Assembly: GCA_963699015.1 (NCBI GenBank)
Contig: CAVOSX010000002.1
Span: forward strand, 682,001-746,000
Length of the DNA: 64,000 bases
DNA from: PALSA-505 sp963699015
GTDB taxonomy: Bacteria > Actinomycetota > Actinomycetes > Streptosporangiales > Streptosporangiaceae
Direction: 5' to 3'
Shown here: positions 34,078-43,200 of the stretch, in pieces
Layout of the letters: every line of letters starts with the position of its first letter
Position numbering within the stretch: position 1 is the stretch's first letter
The notes under the pieces: generated by a model
Told to the model about the DNA's origin: nothing
The model's database searches: none
Seen by the model: the letters and a program-made list of their open reading frames with translations, nothing else
Made by a program: the position numbers and the translations under genes

Positions 34078-36354
34078 CTACCGGCCGAGCAGTGATGCGG
34101 GCAGCCGCTGCAGGAACTGCGCGGCCAGCGGGACCGCGGACCCCCCGGCGGACTTGCCCAGCTTGAGCACCGCGAAGGCCACGTCCCCGCGGTAGCCCGC
34201 GAACCAGGACGCCTGGACGCCCTTGCCCCCCTCGCTGACCCGCGCCTGTCCCGCCTGGCCGAAGACAGGCTGGCCGGACAGGTCAGCCTGCTGCGCGGCC
34301 CCGGTCTGCACGGTGTCGCGCATCAGGTCCCGCAGCGTGCCCATGACCTGCCGGCTTACCAGGGACCTCGACTCCTGCGGCGGGTCCGGGCGGGCCGGGG
34401 TGATGACCAGCGAGGGAGCGTGCCACTCGCCGGAGTCCACCTGGCCTGCAATGAGCGCCAGGTCCAGCGGGCTGACCTGGATCTTTCCGGCCCCCATGGT
34501 GTCCGCGGCCAGGTCCGCATCCGTGGCCGGCGCGGGCATGCTGCCCGTGAAGCCCGGCAGCGGCAGCCGCCAGGACGAGCCGACGCCGAACGCGGCCGCC
34601 GCCCCGGATAGCCCGCCGGGGGTCAGCCGCCGGGATAGCCCGGCGAACGCGGTGCCGCAGCCACGGGCGAAGTCGGCGCTGAACGGCGGCTGCGCGCCCA
34701 GTCCCTGGGCCGGCGAGTTGTTGATGAACGTCTCGCCGCCCACGTCGCTGGCGGTCGTGCACGGGACCGGGGCTCCGGCCGACAGCCCGGTACTCAGCAG
34801 GGCCGCGGTGGACACGATCGTGAACGCCTGCCCGGGCGGGTAGCGCCCGGCCAGCGGGCTGGGCGAAGCGATGTGGCTGTGGCGGCCGCGCTGGCTCGCG
34901 ACGGCGAGTACCTTCCCGGTGGACGCCTGCACGGCAACGATCGCGGCCGCATCCCCGGTACCGGCGAGTGCCTGGCTGGCCGCGGTCTGCGCGCCGGAGT
35001 CGAGCGTGGTGCGCACCGGCGACCCGGGCGACCCCGACCACTTGTGCAGCACCGACACGACGCGCCCGCGACCGTTCTCGACGATGACCTCGGTGGTCGG
35101 CGAGCCCACCAGCCTGCGCTGGTAGTACTGCTGCAACCCGGACAGGCCAGCGGTGTTTCCTGGCTGGTAGGCGATGCCGTCCTGGCGGAACACCCGGGAG
35201 CCCTCGGTTCCCACCGAGCCGACCACGTCAGGGGCGATGCTGTCGAACAACCGCCCGCTGACCGTGCGCACGATCAGCCCGGGTACGTCTTGCAGCCGGC
35301 GGCTCAGCCGCGTGTAAGAATTCCGGTCGAGCGTCAGCAAGCCGAGAAACGGACCCTGCGGCGCGGCGCGTATCTGGCCCAGCACCTGCTGGCTGTCCAG
35401 GCCAGTCGCCAGCCCGATGCCTTCCGCCGTCGCCGTCGGGTCGGGCAGCCGGTCCGGCCGGACCCCGACCAGGTAGGTGGCCGACGCCCGCTGCAGCGAC
35501 CGCCCCGCCGCGTCAAGTACCGGGGCCCGTGGTGCCAGGCTGGTGCGGACGGCCAGTCGCGTCCCCGGGCGCAGGCCGGGGACGACAACGCTAGGGTTCC
35601 ACCGGACCTTCCAGGTCGAGCCCGTCCAGAGCAGCCCGAACCGCCCGGTGTAGTTCCATGCCGCGCCGTCCTGGCCGAGATCGACCGAGGCCCCGAACTG
35701 TGCCTGCGCGCGGTCTCCGTCCTGGGTGATCCGCCCCATGTTGAGGTACAAAGCCGCGGCGCCGATCTGGTTGTACGCCGCGCGCATCGCGCGGGCCACG
35801 AACGCCGGGTCGCCGGTGGTGAGCTGAGCCGCCCGTAGGTACTGGCCCTGTTCCCAGGACAGCAGGAAGGACTGCACGGTTGACTCCGCCGACGTGCTGG
35901 GCGCGCCCCCGCTGAGCAGCCCGGCCGCGACCAGGCCCAGGACCACCGCGGCGCCGCAGATGCGCAGCAGTGTCGACCGGGAGAAGGCGCCAGCGAACCG
36001 CCGCCGGGGCCCGGCGGGCGGCCCGTCGGGGGGTGTTTCTTCCGAACGGACAGGGGCCGGCGGGTCACCCGGATGCGCGAGCCGGGAGGGGTCCACCTGA
36101 CCAGGATCGCCCAGAGCAGCGGGAACGTCGGGCTCCGACTCACCTCCGCGGCGATAACCATCCAGCTCAGGCGGCGGCCTGGAGTTGACAGGGGAGAGTG
36201 GTGAGATCAGCCCGGCCCGGGCGGGCAGGCCAGGATGACCGGGGTCCGTCCGCTCGTCCTGATGGGCGGGCGGCATGAAGGTCCGGTAACGGGCCAGGAG
36301 CCAGGATGCGCGCCTACGCGGGCCTGAGTGCGCGCCCCGGCTATGGGCGGACAT
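34078..36354 (-). CDS. Class B penicillin-binding-protein homologue lacking all catalytic motifs
   Basis: A 758-residue membrane protein: Pro-rich cytoplasmic N-terminus, one membrane helix near residue 130-152 (LRICGAAVVLGLVAAGLLSG), an NTF2-like MecA_N domain (ESTVQSFLLSWEQGQYLRAA), a PBP dimer domain, and a transpeptidase-fold C-terminus. In relatives the last domain carries SxxK in YPPGSTFK, SxN in SCNTAF and KTGT in GKTGTAE. Here these read GQAFT (residues 508-512), GCGTAF (565-567) and GQAGQA (700-703), so the nucleophile, general base and third motif are all lost while the surrounding YPPG, DFARG and WFAGYRGDVAFAVL remain. It should not cross-link peptidoglycan; it may be a scaffold. 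It starts 14 bases after smpB. Confidence 0.88.
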   Translation of the reverse strand: MSAHSRGAHSGPRRRASWLLARYRTFMPPAHQDERTDPGHPGLPARAGLISPLSPVNSRPPPELDGYRRGGESEPDVPAALGDPGQVDPSRLAHPGDPPAPVRSEETPPDGPPAGPRRRFAGAFSRSTLLRICGAAVVLGLVAAGLLSGGAPSTSAESTVQSFLLSWEQGQYLRAAQLTTGDPAFVARAMRAAYNQIGAAALYLNMGRITQDGDRAQAQFGASVDLGQDGAAWNYTGRFGLLWTGSTWKVRWNPSVVVPGLRPGTRLAVRTSLAPRAPVLDAAGRSLQRASATYLVGVRPDRLPDPTATAEGIGLATGLDSQQVLGQIRAAPQGPFLGLLTLDRNSYTRLSRRLQDVPGLIVRTVSGRLFDSIAPDVVGSVGTEGSRVFRQDGIAYQPGNTAGLSGLQQYYQRRLVGSPTTEVIVENGRGRVVSVLHKWSGSPGSPVRTTLDSGAQTAASQALAGTGDAAAIVAVQASTGKVLAVASQRGRHSHIASPSPLAGRYPPGQAFTIVSTAALLSTGLSAGAPVPCTTASDVGGETFINNSPAQGLGAQPPFSADFARGCGTAFAGLSRRLTPGGLSGAAAAFGVGSSWRLPLPGFTGSMPAPATDADLAADTMGAGKIQVSPLDLALIAGQVDSGEWHAPSLVITPARPDPPQESRSLVSRQVMGTLRDLMRDTVQTGAAQQADLSGQPVFGQAGQARVSEGGKGVQASWFAGYRGDVAFAVLKLGKSAGGSAVPLAAQFLQRLPASLLGR

Positions 36355-36368
36355 GGCCCTGTTCCCGG

Positions 36369-36833
36369 TTATCTTCGCCGGCGGAGCGCACGGTCCACCT
36401 CCCTGGCCGCATCCCGTTGCGCCAGATCACGACGCTTGTCGTACGTCCGCTTGCCGCGGGCCAGGGCGAGCTCGACCTTTGCCTTTCCGCCGCTGAAGTA
36501 CAGCGACAGCGGGACAATCGTGAAGCCGCGCTCGGCCACCTGGCTGGCAAGCCGGTCGATCTCTTTGCGGTGTAGCAGCAGCTTACGCGTCCGCCGGGGC
36601 TCATGGTTCGTCCATGTGCCCTGTGCGTACTCGGGTATGTGCAGACCGTGCAGCCACAGCTCATCTCCGCTGATCTGTGCGAACGCTTCGGTCAGCGAAG
36701 CCCGGCCCGCACGCAGGGACTTGACCTCGGTGCCGGTCAGCACCAGGCCTGCCTCGAACGTCTCCTCGATGTGATAGTCGTGCCTGGCCCGGCGGTTGCG
36801 GGCGACGACCTTGACTCCCTGCTCCTTCGGCAC
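36369..36833 (-). CDS. smpB: SsrA-binding protein SmpB
   Basis: A 154-residue protein that delivers tmRNA to stalled ribosomes: ARHDYHIEETFEAGLVLTGT, EVKSLRAGRASLTEAFA, LHGLHIPEYAQG and a basic C-terminal tail needed for mRNA-channel probing (KRTYDKRRDLAQRDAAREVD). The best start is GTG 36833, nine bases after AGGAGG, aligning PKEQGVKVVARN with usual SmpB N-termini. An ATG at 36863 overlapping the ftsX stop would add ten residues. Same strand as ssrA. Confidence 0.95.
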   Translation of the reverse strand: MPKEQGVKVVARNRRARHDYHIEETFEAGLVLTGTEVKSLRAGRASLTEAFAQISGDELWLHGLHIPEYAQGTWTNHEPRRTRKLLLHRKEIDRLASQVAERGFTIVPLSLYFSGGKAKVELALARGKRTYDKRRDLAQRDAAREVDRALRRRR

Positions 36834-36859
36834 CTGGGCGGACCTCCTATCCGCTCCCG

Positions 36860-37771
36860 TCATACCCGCAGATAGCGCCGCAGAGTCAGGAAGGACGTCA
36901 CGCCGCACAGCACCACGCCCACGGCCATCGTGACCAGCACGACTTCAATCAGATCCGCGGCGCTCAGCCGTACGTTGAAGGTGAAATACTCCTGCAGGGT
37001 GTCCAGCCCCAGCGACTTGACCGCGACCAGCAGGCCAGCCGCGATGAGCCACCCGGCCAGCCCGGCAATCACGCCTTCCACCAGGAACGGCAGCTGGATG
37101 TAGAAATTGGACGCGCCGACCAGCCGCATGATGCTGGTCTCCCGGCGCCGGTTGAACGCTGACAGCCGGATCGTGTTCGCCACCAGCAGTGCCGCGGCGA
37201 TGATCAGGATGATCGCGATGATCACCACCGCGTTCCGCGCTCCGTCGAGCAGCTTGTAGAAGTTGCTCAGGATGGACCGGTCGTCCACGATGTCGTCCAC
37301 CCCGGAGCGCCCCTGCACCGCGCCGGCCACCACGTTGAAGTCGGCGGACGGGTTCTTGAGCTTCACCTGGAACGAGTCCGGGATGTCTCCCTGGCTGACC
37401 GTGTTGACGAACGACGGATCCTGGGAGAAGTCCTGCTTGAAGTGCTGGTACGCCTGCGCTTTTGATTCGTAGTACACCCGCGCGACCTGCGGCAGGCTCT
37501 GCAGATCCTGCTGGATCGAGGCCCGCTCGGCGGGGGTGGCGGGCCCGTTCTGCCGGCATTGCGCGCTGACGCTGCTGGACGTGCACAGGTAGACGGAGAT
37601 CTCAACCTTGCCCTGCCAGTAAGTCCTGGTGTTGTTCACCTGCTTGACGAACAGCAGGCCGGTGCCGAGCAGGGACAAGCTGATGGCCACCACCACCACG
37701 AGCGCGATCGTCATGGTGAGGTTACGCCGCAGGCCCGTCCATACTTCGTGGAAGACAAACTGTGCGCGCAT
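36860..37771 (-). CDS. ftsX: Cell division protein FtsX
   Basis: A 303-residue membrane partner of FtsE, controlling peptidoglycan hydrolases at the septum. N-terminal cytoplasmic QFVFHEVWTGLRRNLTMTIA, first membrane helix, an extracellular loop with two Cys (YLCTSSSVSAQC), then three helices at the C-terminus (AVVIIAIILIIAAALLVANT). Gene order prfB-ftsE-ftsX-smpB is the conserved actinobacterial arrangement. 65 bases after ftsE. Confidence 0.95.
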   Translation of the reverse strand: MRAQFVFHEVWTGLRRNLTMTIALVVVVAISLSLLGTGLLFVKQVNNTRTYWQGKVEISVYLCTSSSVSAQCRQNGPATPAERASIQQDLQSLPQVARVYYESKAQAYQHFKQDFSQDPSFVNTVSQGDIPDSFQVKLKNPSADFNVVAGAVQGRSGVDDIVDDRSILSNFYKLLDGARNAVVIIAIILIIAAALLVANTIRLSAFNRRRETSIMRLVGASNFYIQLPFLVEGVIAGLAGWLIAAGLLVAVKSLGLDTLQEYFTFNVRLSAADLIEVVLVTMAVGVVLCGVTSFLTLRRYLRV

Positions 37772-37836
37772 CGCCGCTGATCCCTCGGTAGTTCCGGGGC
37801 CCGGCTCATGCCGGGCCGCCGCTGGTCTGGGGCTGA

Positions 37837-38526
37837 TTAGTAGGCCTGGCCGTACACCCCGTGGGACTGGTCCCTGACCACCTTGCCGAACTCAAGCTCC
37901 ACCACGCGCTTGCGCATCGAGTCCACGATCGCCGCATCGTGCGTGGCCATGACCACCGTCGTGCCGGTCCTGTTGATCCGGTCGAGAACCTTCATGATGC
38001 CGATGGACGTGGCCGGGTCGATGTTCCCGGTGGGCTCGTCCGCCAGCAGGATCATCGGCCGGTTGACGAACGCCCGGGCCATCGCGACCCGTTGCTGCTC
38101 GCCGCCGGACAACTCGTCGGGCATCCTGTCGTGCTTGCCCTCGAGTCCCACCAGGTCGATGACCTCGGGAACGACCTTGCGGATGAACCTGCGGGGCTTC
38201 CCGATGACTTCCAGCGCGAACGCGACGTTCTGATAGATGTTCTTGTTCGGCAGCAGCCGGAAGTCCTGGAACACGCAGCCGATCCGGCGCCGCAGCAGCG
38301 GGATCCGCCAGTTGGTCAGCCGGGCCAGGTCCCGGCCGGCCACGTGAATCCTTCCCTCGGTCGGCCGTTCCTCCTTGAGCACCAGGCGCAGGAACGTCGA
38401 CTTGCCCGAGCCGGACGGGCCTACGAGGAAGATGAACTCGCCTTTCTCAACGTCGATGTTGACGTTTTCCAGCGCTGGCCGGCTCTGGCTCGGGTACAGC
38501 TTGGTGACGTTATCGAAGTGGATCAC
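37837..38526 (-). CDS. ftsE: Cell division ATP-binding protein FtsE
   Basis: A 229-residue ABC ATPase with Walker A GPSGSGKST, Q-loop CVFQDFRLLP, signature ELSGGEQQRVA, Walker B MILLADEPTGN and the H-loop VVMATHDAAIV. The start GTG 38526 gives the canonical VIHFDNVTKLYP N-terminus. Partner of FtsX encoded immediately downstream. Confidence 0.96.
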   Translation of the reverse strand: MIHFDNVTKLYPSQSRPALENVNIDVEKGEFIFLVGPSGSGKSTFLRLVLKEERPTEGRIHVAGRDLARLTNWRIPLLRRRIGCVFQDFRLLPNKNIYQNVAFALEVIGKPRRFIRKVVPEVIDLVGLEGKHDRMPDELSGGEQQRVAMARAFVNRPMILLADEPTGNIDPATSIGIMKVLDRINRTGTTVVMATHDAAIVDSMRKRVVELEFGKVVRDQSHGVYGQAY

Positions 38527-38681
38527 AGAGTCATCACACGCGATCGGTAAGATGGGTAGGTAATGCTCGGCTTGCGGGTCTCTCCTCGGTTGGCCACGGG
38601 ACAGTCTAGGGCGGAAACCCGCATCGAAGGTCCAACATCGCTGAACTGACCGGGGCACCAGGCCGGCCGAAGGGAAGCCTG

Positions 38682-38864
38682 ATGAGCTGCGAACACCTGA
38701 TCTGCGCACACTGTGCCGGGCCGGTCGTGGAAGGTCACTGCGCCGCTTGCAGGCAGGCGCGCGCGCAGGTGCACCACAGCCACCCGCAGCTCGGCGTGCC
38801 GTTGCTGATCATGGCGCTGATCGCCACGCTGCTCCTGATGCTCGCCCTGCACCTAGCGCATTAA
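38682..38864 (+). CDS. Small protein with zinc-ribbon-like cysteines and one membrane helix
   Basis: A 60-residue product. Five Cys in the first 23 residues (SCEHLICAHC and HCAACRQAR) resemble a small zinc ribbon; a hydrophobic helix follows (VPLLIMALIATLLLMLALHL). The ATG is preceded by GAAGGGAAG. It is encoded on the opposite strand in the gap between ftsE and prfB. I do not recognise a named family, but the strong ribosome site supports it being real. Confidence 0.7.
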   Translation: MSCEHLICAHCAGPVVEGHCAACRQARAQVHHSHPQLGVPLLIMALIATLLLMLALHLAH

Positions 38865-38935
38865 GGGCAATACCCCCAGCACCACCCTGCTCGCTGGCCT
38901 GCGGCCATCTTCGCCGTGGGCTGCCCTTAGTACTA

Positions 38936-38979
38936 GCCCGGGGGGACGACCCCCCGGAACCCCCCGATGCGGGCTTCGC
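38936..38979 (-). repeat. Dispersed GC-rich palindromic repeat, copy 2 (inverted)
   Basis: Inverted copy of the element at 33532-33575: on the minus strand GGCGAAGCC, GGGGGGTTCC, GGGGGGTCG, then CCCCCCGGG. The two copies flank the segment from ssrA to ftsE. Further GC-rich inverted fragments (gcatgcgggaggctccgcccgc) continue to about 39060. Confidence 0.65.
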
Positions 38980-39075
38980 CCGCCGGGAGGGCCCCGGAGT
39001 CCCCGCATGCGGGAGGCTCCGCCCGCGACGGAGGACCCTGAGCCCTCCATGCGGGCTACGCGCGCTGGCGGCTGG

Positions 39076-40185
<1,110 letters not shown>

Positions 40186-40230
40186 GCCTAGAAGCCTACG
40201 CGAGCGCGGCGGGGGTTTAGGTCAGCCAGC

Positions 40231-43200
40231 CTAGGGCAGCGCGCTGCCCCGGACCAGCGCCCGGATCGCGCGGACAGCCACCGAGAGCGTGGCCATGGTG
40301 AACCGGCCGGACTCCCAGATCTCGGTCAGTGTCTGGGCTGCCCGGGCCACCGCCGCCTCGTTCCGCTCCGCCCAGCGGGCCAGCCGCCCCTCGGGGCTGC
40401 CGCCGCCGGTGACCTGCAGCACGTCGCGGGCGAGCGCGGCGTGCGCGGTGTACAGGTCGTCGCGCAGCGCCGCCCTGGCCGCCGTGTTCCAGCGGTCGTC
40501 GCGCGGCAACGCGGTGATCCGGTCGCGCAGCCTGGTGATCTCCAGCCGGTCGGCCAGATCGAAGTAAACTTCCGCGGTCTCCTCCACGCTGCGCCCGGTG
40601 TCGGCGGCTATCTCGATGATGTCGAAGGCGGAGTACGCGGGCACCATCGCGGCCGTCCGGTCCGCCAGGTCTTCCGGCACGCCGGCCGACACGTAGCTCT
40701 CCCGCCGCTCGGCGAATCCCTCGGCGTCCCGGCCTGTGAGCAGCTTGGGCAGGCCGGAGCCGACGGCGAGCGCGCCGCGGGCAAAGAAGTCCACCGTGGC
40801 CTGGATGTCAAACGGCGACCGCCGGTTGTGCAGCAGCCAGCGGGATGCCCGCTCGGTGAGCTTGCGCCCCTCGAGCAGCAGCGCGATCTGGGTGCTCACG
40901 TCCACCACGCCGTCCAGCTGGTGCACCCGGGCCCAGAACGACGGCATGTCGAAGACCTCGCGGGCGACCAGCCAGGCGCAGGTGATGTCGGGGCCTGAAG
41001 CCCCCGTCTCCTCGTTCAGCCGGAACCAGAACGTGATCCCCGACTGGTCCACCATCTCGTTCACCACGACCGTGGTGATGATCTCGCGCCGCAGCGGGTG
41101 CGCAGCCATGTCCTGCTCGTGGCCGTGTCGCAACGGCTGGGGGAAGTACTTGACCAGCGCGCCGTGCAGGTACTCGTCGTCGGGCAGGCCGGAGTCGAGT
41201 ACTTCCTGAGCCGAGTCGATCTTGGTACGGGCCAGCAGCACGGCGAACTCGGGGCTGGTCAGGCCCGCGCCCGCCGCCCGCCGCTCGGCGATCTCCTTGT
41301 CGCTGGGCAGGGTTTCCAGCCTGCGCCGCAATTTGCGGTCTCGTTCCAGCTTGCGCAGGTAGCGGGCGTGCACGTGCAGCATCGAGTTCGCCTGCGCCCG
41401 GGAGGCGGCCAGCACCATGTTCTGGCTGTAGTTGTGCGGCAGTACGAGCGCGGCCACCTCGTCGGTCATCTCCTGCAGCAGCGCGTCGCGCTGCGGCATC
41501 GTCATCCGCCCGCCGCGCACCGCCCGGTCCAGCAGGATCTTGATGTTGACCTCGTGGTCCGAGGTGTCCACGCCGGCGCTGTTGTCGATGAAGTCGGTGT
41601 TGATCAGGCCGCCGGCCCGCGCGAACTCGATCCTTGCCGCCTGGGTCAGGCCGAGGTTGCCGCCCTCGCCGACCACCTTGACCCGCAGCTGGGGTGCGTC
41701 GATCCTGATCCCGTCGTTGGACCTGTCGCCGGCCGCGGCCTGCGTCTCCGCCGTCGCCTTGACGTAGGTACCGATCCCGCCGTTCCACAGCAGATCCGCC
41801 GGCGCTGCGAGCACCGCGGAGATGAGCTGCGCCGGGGTGAGCGCCACCACCCCGGGGTCGAGGCCAAGCGCCGCCCTGACTTGCGGGTAAACCGGTACCG
41901 ACTTCGCCGTCCTCGGCCAGACGCCGCCGCCTTCCGATATCAGCGAGGTGTCGTAGTCGGCCCAGCTGGACCGGGGTAGCGCAAAGAGCCGCTGCCGCTC
42001 GGCGAAACTGACCGTGGGATCGGGGCTGGGGTCGAGGAACAGGTGACGGTGATCGAACGCCGCCACCAGCTTGATGTGGGTGGACAACAGCATCCCGTTG
42101 CCGAACACATCGCCCGACATGTCGCCGATGCCGATGACGGTGAAGTCGTCGGTGTCGACATCGGTACCGAGCGAGCGGAAGTGGAAGCGCACCGATTCCC
42201 ACGCGCCCCGCGCGGTGATCCCCATCTTCTTGTGGTCGTACCCGTGCGAGCCGCCGGAGGCGAACGCGTCGCCGAGCCAGTACCCGTACGCGTTCGCGAT
42301 CTCGTTGGCCACGTCGGAGAAGGTCGCGGTGCCCTTGTCCGCCGCGACGACCAGGTAGGGATCGTCGCCGTCGTGCCTGACGACCCCGGACGGCGGCACC
42401 ACCGTGTCGTCGCCGACGTTGTCGGTGACGTCCAGCATCGCGCTGATGAACAGGCGGTAGCAGGCCAGGCCCTCTTCGGCGTAAGCAGCACGGTCGGAAG
42501 GATCAGGCAGCTGCTTGCAGACGAACCCGCCTTTGGCCCCGGCCGGCACGATGACGGAGTTCTTCACGTCCTGCGCCTTCACCAGGCCGAGGACCTCGGT
42601 GCGGAAATCCTCCTGCCGGTCCGACCAGCGGATCCCGCCCCTGGCCACCCGGCCGAACCGCAGGTGGATGGCCTCGAACCGGGGCGAGTACACGAACATC
42701 TCGAACCGCGGCCTGGGCGCGGGCAGGTCGGGTATCCGGCCGGGGTCCAGCTTGATGGCCAGGTACGGTGCCTGCGGGTCCGGCACCGGGGCCCCGTCCC
42801 GCTGCTGGTAGTAGTTGGTCCGCAGGGTGGCCTCGACGAGGGCCAGGTAGGAACGGAGAATCCGGTCCTGGTCGAGGCTGGCCACGTCGTCAAGCTCGCC
42901 GCGGATTTCCTCGGCGATCGCCTCGCACCGCTCGGCCTGGCCTTGGGTCCGCTGCGGGTCGAACCGCGACTCGAACAGGCGGACGAGGAGCCTGGTGATG
43001 GTGACGTTCGACCTCAGCACCCGGGCGATGTAATCCTGGCTGAACGTGATGCCCGCCTGCCTCAGGTACCTGGCGTAGGCGCGCAGCACGACGACCTGGC
43101 GCCAGTTCAGTTCGGCGGCCAGCACCAGCGCGTTGCAGCTGTCGTCCTCGGTGAGCCCGTGCCACAGGGCGATGAGGGCCTCAGAGAACAGCCCCTTCAC

